A DNA stretch of 64,000 bases from the NCBI RefSeq assembly GCF_964204865.1, contig NC_135251.1, forward strand, positions 29,488,943-29,552,942, written 5' to 3'. Both the position numbers and the translations under genes were made by a program. Each line of letters starts with the position of its first letter. The first letter of the stretch is position 1. The notes under the pieces were generated by a model that had not been told where the DNA came from, did no database searches, and saw nothing but the letters and a program-made list of their open reading frames with translations. Of the stretch, positions 24,380 through 34,100 are shown piece after piece. The DNA comes from Styela clava (taxonomy: Eukaryota; Chordata; Ascidiacea; Stolidobranchia; Styelidae).

Positions 24380-25678
24380 TATGGTGGCCCATCGTTATCA
24401 CGTGTAAAATTAAAAAAAAAATGAAAAAATAAAATGAAAAAGCGAAAATTAAAAAATAGTTGTGAAAAAACATAAAAATAATTGAAAAAAAAGAAATAAA
24501 AAAAAAATTTAAATTAAAAAAAAAATTGAAAAATAAAACAACAAAAAAATTAAAAAAAAAATTAAAATTAAAAAAAAAAAAATTGAAAAAAAAAAAAAAA
24601 ATTTGAAAAAAAAATTGGATAAAAAGAAAATAAAAAGGTTGACAACGATGGTCCGCCTCGTGGCCCATCGTTGTCACGCGTTTTTATTTTTGGAAAATTT
24701 GATGCTGCTTGGGACCAACGTTGTCAGACTTAATCCTACACGCACAAATGTGTTTCCTGGGTTTCTAACTCACTACTGATTTTCATGAGCAATATCCAAT
24801 AAATTCAACATGAAAATGTTCTACAAATTCTCCATGCTACAAGTTCAACCACAAGCAATATATTCATAATAAGGATAAGAGAATATAGAATTGGATACGA
24901 AAATTTGTTTTTACGTGTAGAAGGTAATTTAATTGGAAAATGCTGCTTAACTGCTCAGACACTCGTGCGATGCCGGTACGGTATCGTCTGACCGTACCGG
25001 TACCCATGCAATCACTCGTGAAAGAATGGGAGATGATGAGTGATTGTATGGCTACCGGTACGGTCAGACGCAAAGCGACTATAACCGACTACCGGTATTT
25101 GGTAAGACGGTACGGTACCGGCATCGCGAGTGTCCAGTCAACTGAGTAGTTAAGCAGCATTCTCCAATTAAATTACCTTATACACGTAAAAACAAATTTT
25201 CCGAATTTTCGTATTCAGTTCTATATTCTCTTATCATTATTATAAATATATTACTTCCTGTTGAACTTGTAGCATGAAGAATTTATAGAACATTTTCATA
25301 TTGAATATTGCTCAAGAAAATCAGTAGTGAGTTTGAAACCCAGGGAACACATTTGTGCGCGTAGGATTATGCCTGACAACGTTGGTCCCAAGCAGAAGCA
25401 AATTTTCTGAAAATAAAAACGCGTGACAACGATGGGCCACGAGGCGGACCATCGTTGTCAACCTTTTTATTTTCTTTTTATTCAATTTTTTTTTTTGAAT
25501 TTTTTTTTTTTTTTTTTTTCGTTTTTATTTATTTATTTTTTTTTAATTTCAATTTTATTTTTTATTTTTTTTTTAATCATTTTTATGTTTTTTTACAAAA
25601 AAAAAATTATTATCGGTTTTTTATTTTATTTTTTATTTTTATTTTCAATTTTACGCGTGACAACGATGGGCCACCATA
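24380..25678. mobile_element. 1.3-kb palindromic foldback element with 6-bp target duplication
   Basis: The two ~640-bp arms are inverted copies around a centre near 25029. Outer ends are TATGGTGGCCCATCGTTATC and GACAACGATGGGCCACCATA, with flanks CATCAG on both sides (24374-24379 and 25679-25684). Each arm has, from outside in, an A-rich (or T-rich) tract of about 230 bp, a second copy of the GACAACGATGG word that is itself palindromic with CCATCGTTGTC, and about 350 bp of matching unique sequence. The right arm carries about 35 extra bp near 25070-25105. Long frames here are the poly-A/T tract. No protein is encoded. Confidence 0.85.
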
Positions 25679-25684
25679 CATCAG

Positions 25685-26293
25685 TCAAGTAGGCGTACTC
25701 CTAGTTTGCGTCACGTAACCTCATCCAAAATATTTTCACTGCTACGCTAAAATCACGTCGATACGAGGAGATGGCTGACTTCAGTGAATTCTATTTAATT
25801 CAAGACCCATTACATGAGTCCGGTATGTTAGTCGTTGCATGAGTCATTATATAAAATAAGTTACTTGATAGTCCATCCTAGTTAAAATAGCCCAATACAG
25901 TCGCAACGGAAGGAAAATTTGATGAATTGACAAATAAATTGGAATTAATGGAATCCAGAAATGCAAAATAATTGAAAATTAAGATTAGAGCAATTGTAGG
26001 AGATAACATAAGAGATATATTAATTCTATGACAACTACAAGAATTCGAAATGTTTCTCTATTTTACTTCATTTGTACTCAAAGTAGCTCGCGGTTGCGGC
26101 GACTCATGACAAAATAAACTCATTACAGATCTAAAATACCACATCAATCCCTGGACATACGGATGTGTGATCAACTGCCCGATAATATTTAGTTTTGATA
26201 TATATTGCGCTCATGCAAATTCGTTATTGTCGTTAGAAAGATCTGGTATAAAATCTCAAAAGTATATGTATTCAATTTAGTACAATGAAATTA
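25685..26293. other. Intergenic, nothing recognised
   Basis: No coding-quality frame and no repeat ends. Confidence 0.3.
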
Positions 26294-26575
26294 TTAGTAA
26301 ATCAGAAATACATATTCATCGCCCCATAACACCCTGGGTACGGCTCCTGGGTCAGCTGTTGAGATTACACCACTCGTTAAAATAACCGACTCTTTCAACG
26401 AATATGTATTAGTTTTGTTGTTGAATAAAACATTCAATCCATGATCGATATAAATATTTGAAATAGTTGCTTTATCCACACTACAGGTACAGGTGTGCCC
26501 CGGGAACAAGGCATATACAAGATTTGCGATGTCTAAGAAAGCGTTTTTGAACTGTCGCGTTCCATCCCATAACAA
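26294..26575 (-). CDS. Unrecognised open frame, possible exon or gene fragment
   Basis: A 93-codon minus-strand frame reads DIANLVYALFPGHTCTCSVD, then NIYIDHGLNVLFNN, then GVISTADPGAVPRVLWGDEY, and ends in TAA. It starts at a TTG, so a splice acceptor upstream would be needed. Composition looks protein-like, with balanced residues. I do not recognise the family. It could be a fragment of a large mobile element or a terminal exon. Confidence 0.3.
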   Translation of the reverse strand: MLWDGTRQFKNAFLDIANLVYALFPGHTCTCSVDKATISNIYIDHGLNVLFNNKTNTYSLKESVILTSGVISTADPGAVPRVLWGDEYVFLIY

Positions 26576-27280
26576 AACCAGTTGGTGTTTTCCGATTTAG
26601 TTTAAGTATTGTATAATGCCTTTTTTTTCCATCACGAATTTTTTGGTTGATTCACTTCTTTATTCTATCTTTAGCATCTCGTCGCTGATATAATAAAAAC
26701 TAACTCGTTTTCCCCACAGGTGTCATGGTTCCATGCGAGAACGCAAAAAGTAATTATCGTGTCTTCGCGGCACAAAATATTTGTTGAGAGAAATTCCCGA
26801 TTTAGGGAGATAAACACCGAAATAAAGATTTTACGGCTCAAATAACACGTCACGCGGGCGAAAACACTCGGAGATTTAAACAAAATGCAATTGCAAACGT
26901 CATTAGGGACTTTATTTTTTTTCAGCGCTCAAGGGCCGGCCGCTCAAAGTCCACATGCATAATTACTATTAACAATTAAACGTTTTTTTTATGCTACAAA
27001 TTCATTCGCATTTCTCCATTGTGTAAACTGTATTTTTGATCTGGTGGTTGTCCAAAGGTATTGGTAATTTGATGAACTAACCCGTTCGTATTTTCACCAT
27101 GGAACTACAGAAGACGTAATTTTCAGCTACCATTTCTGACTGGAAAGTTTTATTCAAGTCTTCGCAAACTCCTGCTCCCCATCCCAAAACAACAATACCT
27201 CACGTAGTTTTTCGAATAGATTTTTATTTACTTTATGATATTTTTATCGAGCAAGTACAAGTTCGTATGTAATTAATTCG
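26576..27280. other. Intergenic, nothing recognised
   Basis: The minus-strand frame at 26671-26883 shows no family resemblance. No RNA gene or repeat end seen. Confidence 0.3.
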
Positions 27281-27288
27281 TGTCAATA

Positions 27289-28078
27289 TATATGGTGCCC
27301 ATAAAGTCTCTTTTACAAATATTACAAAGCTAAATTATGAGATATCGCAGGGTTATTTTATGTTAAAAAGAAAATTTCTTAATCTATATTTAATTGAATT
27401 ATACGAGCCGAACACCCATAAAAAGATTACTTCACAAAAAAACGCGCAATGTGTATCCCGGTTACTAATGCCAAATCATATGTTCAGACCACGCGAAACT
27501 ACAGACGTAAGTATGGAAGAGACCCACCATCACGTCTTTCGGGCACAGGAAGTTTATGTAGACAGCGACAGTGTTTGATACGAGGAGTAATGGGCAACCA
27601 AGAACATCTGCAAAAAACATCGAGCGTGTAAGGCAAGCCTTCCAACGTTCTCCTATAAATTTCATCAGTACCGCTGCAAAACTATTAGAACTACCACGTT
27701 TAACAGTGCACAAAGTCCTACAGAATAATTTAATATTGTATTCTTACAAAGTGCAAGTGTTACAGGCACTTCAGCCAAACGACACGCCAAGACGAAGAAT
27801 TTGCAGTGAACATGCTACAACAAATTTCTGAGGATGAAGCATTCCTCAAGCGAGTCTGTTTCAGTGATGAAGCTACTTTTCTTGTTTCAGAAAAGTAAAA
27901 CAAACACAATGTAGGAATTTGGGGATCGGTAGGTACCCACGCGAGTAGAGAACCTAAGCCAAATAGTCAAAAGTGAATGTTAAGTGTGGAATCATGTACA
28001 ATCGAATAATTGGGCCATTTTTATTCCACGAGGCATCAATTACTACAAATGTTTACTTTAACCTATTGACCGAATTTA
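27289..28078 (+). pseudogene. Decayed mariner/IS630-type transposase
   Basis: The left edge TATGGTGCCCATAAAGTCTC resembles a mariner-type TIR. The coding relic runs through several frames: RNYRRKYGRDPPSR (helix-turn-helix start), DTRSNGQPRTSAKNIERV, RQAFQRSPINFISTAAKLL, then FLKRVCFSDEATF (first catalytic D), then IWGSVGTHASREP, and a block ending IGPFLFHEASIT. The last third with the other catalytic residues is missing. There are several frameshifts and a stop in the region. Confidence 0.7.
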
Positions 28079-28081
28079 GAC

Positions 28082-28335
28082 CAAAAATAGATCTTTGACC
28101 ATTTGATCCAGTTTTATTATGTAATCTTTTTGGATTTCAAACTCCACGTTTATAAAATTTTGACTTGCTTTCACGGCGCTTAGGTCAGTGTCTATTTTGG
28201 ATTTGTTAATATGCAGTCCAATTTTACAACCAATTCATCATTTTGTAGGAACCTAGCTTCCAGTTTTTCTGCCATCTGTTTTGTTTCGTTCAGAACAGAT
28301 TCATTGATTTGAGTTGATATTTACCTGTCATGTTC
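28082..28335 (-). pseudogene. Coiled-coil ORF1 relic of a non-LTR retrotransposon
   Basis: The minus strand encodes INESVLNETKQMAEKLEARF, then LQNDELVVKLDCILTNPK and a stop. The next frame continues INKSKIDTDLSAVKASQNF, then INVEFEIQKDYIIKLDQMV and a stop. Together, with one frameshift, they form a heptad-rich coiled coil like that of L1-type ORF1 proteins. No RNA-binding domain follows. The assignment rests on the coiled-coil pattern and repeat-rich surroundings. Confidence 0.5.
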
Positions 28336-28355
28336 ACTGATTGAGTCTTCTAATA

Positions 28356-29762
28356 CAGTGGTCGGCAACCTTTTTCAAGGGACGGACCGGTAAATCCTGA
28401 CCAAAATTTTGGCGGACCACCTTTATAAAAACGAACTAAGCCTATGCAATAAATTATACGCATTAGGAAATTTATGTTGACATATACTGAAAACGACGGT
28501 GATGCTATTTAATGTGATGTCTGTATTTGTTTGATGGCCATTGATTGTTCCCATATTCGAGATATGGTCGACATTGACGCACGTAACGTGTTTTTTACAT
28601 CCATCCTACTTCGATATTTCGTTTTTGCAGTTATCAATATTGAAAACCAGGCCTCACATTAATAGGATTTCGGGAAAATTAACAATGCCTGTATCATTTT
28701 GTTGTGGAGATCTTATTCGGACTGATGAGAGACATTCTTATATGGGCGTAAAGAAAACAATTGACCCAGCATTATTGCGACATACTGACATGGCAATTGT
28801 TTATGAAGTTGGACATGCTGCTCAATAGTGTTGTGCGGTGGTCGGCAAACTTCATGTTCTTGCGGGCCAAATAATTCCGGTAGCGCGCGGGGCGCAATAT
28901 TTCCGCCTTCGAACAATCGCTACATTAATTAAACTTCAAATTATGGCGCATTCGCATTGCTGACCTTCTATTGCTGTGTTGAAATCCTGTCCCAATGAAA
29001 TGTGTAGGCTATGTGGCGTGTATATATTATCCAACAATACATTGTTTTTAGTTACTTATTATCATTGTGAAAAATGATGTTTTTATGGCAACTTGTCGTC
29101 CAAATGATGATCTGACAAGCGAGTACGAAATTTAATCCAAGTGTAATGCATTTTAGATGAAGGTGCTCAAAGCCATATGTTCTTCCGAACGTGCACATTA
29201 CACGTTTCGCAGTGTCGCAAGTCTCGAGGTCAAATTTTCGACGACTCGTTTGGTAACGAGTTTAACATTGAAACCCTTCACAACTGCGATGCTGACTGGG
29301 CATATCGAGCAAACTGGTTTTGAAATGCGCAAGAAAGAAAAATATTTTTCGGTTCAAGCACTTTGGAATGCTCGACCCTCGTCGCTCCGTTTTAAAAATT
29401 AACTCGAACGACATACAACTGACGCTACTGGTTACATAACAAGCGCCGTGCAGCAGCACTTGTCACCACATAAATCCGTGTAGAGACAATAATATATTTG
29501 GAATCAATTTTTGTTTGATTCGGGTCGTTCGAGGGCCGCAACAAATTAGCTAGCGGGCCGCCTTTGGCCCGCAGTTTGCCGACCCCTGGTTTTGTGTTTG
29601 TTTGGTTTGCTGTTGGGTGCTGTTTTTTAGTCGTGGGGTTTGTGGTTAGATTGTAGAGGTTTTATTACAGCCTTGTCCGTTGTTGTGTCACCCCTCTGCG
29701 TACCGGCAGTAACCTTTTCGCGGACCGGCGATGGTCCGCGGCTCGATGGTTGCCGACCACTG
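28356..29762. mobile_element. hAT-type element hosting a nested hAT copy
   Basis: The left end CAGTGGTCGGCAACCTTTTT, followed by GGACGGACCGG, and the right end GTCCGCGGCTCGATGGTTGC, followed by CGACCACTG, are inverted. The 753-bp element at 28836-29588 sits inside. No matching duplication was seen at the outer ends. A frame at about 28680-28828 has no recognised homology. Confidence 0.55.
28836..29588. mobile_element. 753-bp hAT element (copy B, inverted relative to copy A)
   Basis: Same family as 21681-22468 in the opposite orientation. Ends CGGTGGTCGGCAAACTT and GCAGTTTGCCGACCCCTG; flanks GTGTTGTG (28828-28835) and GTTTTGTG (29589-29596) match 7 of 8. The interior keeps the same blocks, including GTACGAAATTTAATCCAAGT and the stretch encoding MLTGHIEQTGFEM. 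Confidence 0.8.
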
Positions 29763-29879
29763 TATAGATTGAATATTGCGGGACGAAAAAGGGGTATTAT
29801 ACCGTGGAAAAGCTGGCATTTTTAACGAACCGAAGACCGTTTCAGGAGACGTTGCATGGAAATTTTCGACTCCATCTTG

Positions 29880-29932
29880 TGACCTCTCGCGCACCCAAAA
29901 GGGGGCGCGTCCCCCAGTTTAAGAACCACTGG
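29880..29932 (+). mobile_element. Orphan hAT right end
   Basis: GGGGGCGCGTCCCCCAG followed by TTTAAGAACCACTG is a hAT end of the CAGTGGTTCTTAAAC type. The left partner was not located. Confidence 0.5.
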
Positions 29933-31177
29933 TCTAGAGACTTCCTTGGAGTGACTATGTGAATGGACTACAAATTGCAGGTGATATTCACCTGTGAAAT
30001 TTTTAAGGAGAACTGGTCTTATCCTGTGAACTGCATTCCAGTAATACGTAATGCCAGTCGATAGCCGGTAAAAACTCTGCGTGTGGTAATTCCTTATATC
30101 CCTTTATCTTATATCGACGAAAAAAGCTTTCAATAAGCTCTACAGCTCTGTGAATATACCTATATAAAAATGAGGCACTATTCGATGCATTGTATTATAT
30201 TCTTGGATATACATTCAAGCCTTTGAATACACGAATATAATTGATCAGAATATTATAGAATCAAATCTTTTGAGATGTCTGTGATTAACTTGTACAATTA
30301 CGTAAATCAGGGGTCATCCGTAGTTGCATGTAGCCTACATCAGGTCCTTCAAACAGTTTAAACTATATCAATTTTTTTTCAGAATCTTTGGGGTTATTTG
30401 ACATCAACTTTGGACTTTCTGAAATGAAAGAATATACATATCAAAATAGTAGCAGCTTAGAATAAAAATGTTAGTACGCCATAACAAGTTCTAACTAATA
30501 ATGTTATAAGGACTGAATAGGCACCATCCCTATAACCAACGTTCGGCGCAAATTTCGTTTGATGAGTCGAAATTAATTTTTTGTGTCTGTAGGCTCAATT
30601 ATGATTCTTGATTTTAACTACAAATCAGGCGGACAAAAATGCCTGCTAGTTTTTTAAAATAAGATTTGTTCAATGTATTTGTGTGTTACAACGGACAGGT
30701 AAAGCGAGCAACGCATATTACAGAGCAGTGATTTGTGATTAAATTGTACAATTAATTGAATCAGGGGTTATCCATAGTTGCATGTACATCAGGTCCTTGG
30801 AATAGTTTGAAGTCTAAAATCAACGACTAAAATCGAGCTGGCAATTTCTCTCGTTTTCTTGTAACGATACCGATAATAGAGAGAGATCGCTGGCGTTCGT
30901 GAGTACATCATAGTCGGCGGCACAGATGCCATTTCTCACGATTGTAGCTATACTTTGGCAAGCTCCATGACGTGATTGTGACGTCATTTTGGGAGTTAGG
31001 AATATTTTACGCAAAAATCATCATGTATATGTGGGCGCGTACTTTGACAGACTGACAGACCCCAAAATTGTAACCGACCGACTGCATCTGCAGCAAGATG
31101 CTGTTTTGCTGAATAAATATGTAAAATCCTACCTATTAATTCTGTAATTTATTGTGCTTGATTTGTAGTCTAGCATC
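29933..31177. other. Upstream of anoctamin gene; contains a direct repeat
   Basis: An ~80-bp direct repeat occurs at about 30289-30372 and 30741-30815 (TTGTACAATTA, ATCAGGGGT, AGTTGCATGTA, CATCAGGTCCTT in order). The rest is unrecognised. The stretch just before 31160 ends in TTGATTTGTAG, a possible acceptor for the first coding exon of the next gene. Confidence 0.45.
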
Positions 31178-34100
31178 ATGGCGGACATTAATTCTTATGT
31201 GGCGTTGGAGCTACATAAGAACATTTCGGAAGATGCCATTTCATGGTTGATTGCAAAGATCCAAGCTGACAAAATGGAGCATGGATGCCAGCTGAATATT
31301 TCTAGTCGAAAATTGGAAGATGAAAAAACGTTGGCTTTAGTGAGGTATGCAAACGTGTAATTCCTTAAATTCCATACTTTTAAACTGATTAATGTCATTT
31401 ATTTCAGTGCAGTCCTTATTACCGTGCATCCTTTTAGTACTGCAGTACCGTAAAAGCAGGTAACTTCGGATGATTTCACTATATTATGAACAATTTCTCC
31501 GCCGTTTATTGTTCAATTGAAGCCAAACTTGGAATATAATATATTGAAGCCTTTCTCCTCGCGATAAACTCGGTTTCATATCAATCAATACTTTTTTTCA
31601 TTCAAATTATTGACTTTATTTGCCTGCCGATCTGTATTCCAAATGTTTATAACTTCGGATGGCCACTTTTCGCTTTGCGTCACTTCGTCGTGAGAGAGAA
31701 ATGTCTGCGTGATCAGTGACGCGTGATAACGTCGCTGCGTAGAACTTACGACGCCGTGATTCGTTTTGCGTGTCGCACACTGACGTTCATCTATGATGGC
31801 CGTTTTTGTGATTATTAATTCTTCCGGGTCGGCGGACATCAAAGTTTTATATATCTGGTGTACCCGTGTGTTTACATCGGCAACAGCTCTTGAAGACAAG
31901 AAGGACTGATTTCAAAACCCAAATTAATTTTGTTCTGATTTAATCTTACGTGTTGGCTTTGATCTTACTTATCACCGTTTGTATACTATTAATCGTTCGA
32001 GTTTAAAGCGAACGGTGATATTATTATCGTCGCCGAGATGGAGATATTTATTAAGACGATGATTGATGTTGTTATGCTTTGCACCCGCGATTGTGCGAAT
32101 ACTGAATTTTTATTTATAATAATGATTGAATAAATCGGCCGTTATGCATTTATACTTGTCATAAGGCTTTTGGTCCTGATAGCGGGTCGGACACTAATTA
32201 TAACTATTTCCCTCAAGTTTTAACTTTTTTGAACAAAACAATACCCCAACGGTTATTATAGCTAAAACCGTTACCGACTAATTCACAATTTTATCTGCGG
32301 AATTTGCGAACTCAGCACTTTACTCGGCGATTTTGACAGTGTCGCGCCATAATTATTACCGCTAAATGCTTCAAAATACAACGCATGTAATAATTTTGCC
32401 CAGCCCTATTCCTGACGTTTCGCAAAACTAAACCATTTATCTCTTGACTATTCTTAATTTCATGAAAGTGCTATATCTTGCTATTATGATCGTTTCAATA
32501 CGAAACAAAAATGAGACAACATGGGACAAATGAAAATAAAAAACGGACGAATAAAATAAGTCGTAAAAGTAAAAATGGAAAACAATTTTTAATACAAAAC
32601 AAAAATGAAACGAATGAAAATAATAAAAAAGAAAAATGGATGATGAATTACGGTAGGTAGTAAAAGTAAAAAAAATGGAAGTGGACAACAATATGGAACA
32701 GTGTAGCTTGTGGCCGTGTTGATAATTCAGATATAATGTATTCACAGGCAGATAGACATGAAACGGATAAAAACGCCAAAAACCTCCAATCTCCTGCTGT
32801 GTGCACCTGTGCAGAGTTTCATGCTCACCTGTGCAACATTCTACTCTTAATATATTATCATCGCCGATCGTAAAACCTTGTCATTGTGATAGTATAGATA
32901 CGCGTATCTGGCTGTTCATCAGCCTTACGTATCAACAACATCTATACGGTCGAAGAATGCCGAAATGTTAACACACAAATTTAATGTGCATTAATCGGAT
33001 TCACAATAAATAAACAGCATATGACCGGGGCTATAATTAAGTTTTTGTAGGATTTGGTGACGAGGATCAGGTAGGAGTTTTCACTTTATATTTAACTACA
33101 CGTGGCGCCACATAGTCTGGCGTTCAAATGTCGCAGCGAGTTACGCAATGTGACGTCGGCCTTAAATGGAGCGAAATTGAATCACGTTGTTGACGTCACG
33201 TTCAGCGTAAGCACCGTAACGTCGATATTTTGACGAAATTTTTAAATCAAAATAATATATTTTACTTGAATCTCGTACGACATCTCGTGATCACTGTAAT
33301 TTTCCTTGTACATTGTGTATGCCCTCTAGCGATTGACGGTCTTTTAGTGAAGTTAGCGTCGATAGAAGTCGCTATTTTAGCCGCTCAAAAGCGAGGTGTC
33401 AATTTTTGGCAAAAAGGTGATTTTTTGTGTCAAAAAATAAATCCTATTAGGCGACTGAATATGATAAGAGATTAAGATATATAAGGACTCTCTATAGAAA
33501 CTGCCAGAAGCAGAATATGACGTAATTTAGTCGAGATATAAACGATTGAAAATTTCATCCGAAGTTATAAACCATCCGAAGTTACCTGCGTTTACGGTAC
33601 CGGTACAGTACGGTAGGAAAGATATCATATTGAAATGCCATAATCCATTTTAATTCATATATATATATATACCATAGTCTATACCGAAAATAGTAGACTA
33701 TATAGAGATACAGAAAGGAATGTAGCTCAGTCAAAAATGTATTGGCTCGGCGGTGTGGCGCATCGTGCTGAGCGTTAGGAATATGCTCGCCACCCCATCT
33801 CTAATTACCCTTCGTGGGATCGCAGGTTCGAATCCCATGCGGGGATAATCATGTGCGAATGGATTGCTGGACTCTTCGCCGTCGTAGGATGGTTCACGTA
33901 ACCGCTGGTCGGTTACGGCTTCCTCGACCATCAAGTCCATGTTTCCGAAAACAAATAACTGGCTAACTAATCCCATACCCAACCTGGACTGGTAACCGGA
34001 CGAGAGGCCGTGTTTCGCCATATAAGCCATCTTATCAGCTTTCCTCTCCCCCGGGATAATATGTAAATCCTATCCTAGCTGAGCCAGGTGCCCTAGCTAC

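Noticed and set aside
24354..25718. Phenylalanine-rich frames on both strands (e.g. 24354-24677 minus, 25423-25718 plus)
   Set aside because: They are translations of the poly-A/poly-T tracts in the palindromic element and are not proteins.
32437..32745. 102-codon minus-strand frame in ANO10 intron 1
   Set aside because: The sequence is an A-rich, GAAAATAAAA-type low-complexity tract, giving a phenylalanine- and serine-rich translation.
33760..33850. Possible functional tRNA gene (A-box and B-box present)
   Set aside because: The head is repeated in several places with the same SINE body and tail and does not fold to a clean tRNA cloverleaf with acceptor pairing, so it is a SINE promoter.
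33731..34030. Minus-strand 99-codon frame, also its relatives at 49575-49979 and 57601-58011
   Set aside because: These share peptides because they are antisense reads of the SINE family, not a protein family.
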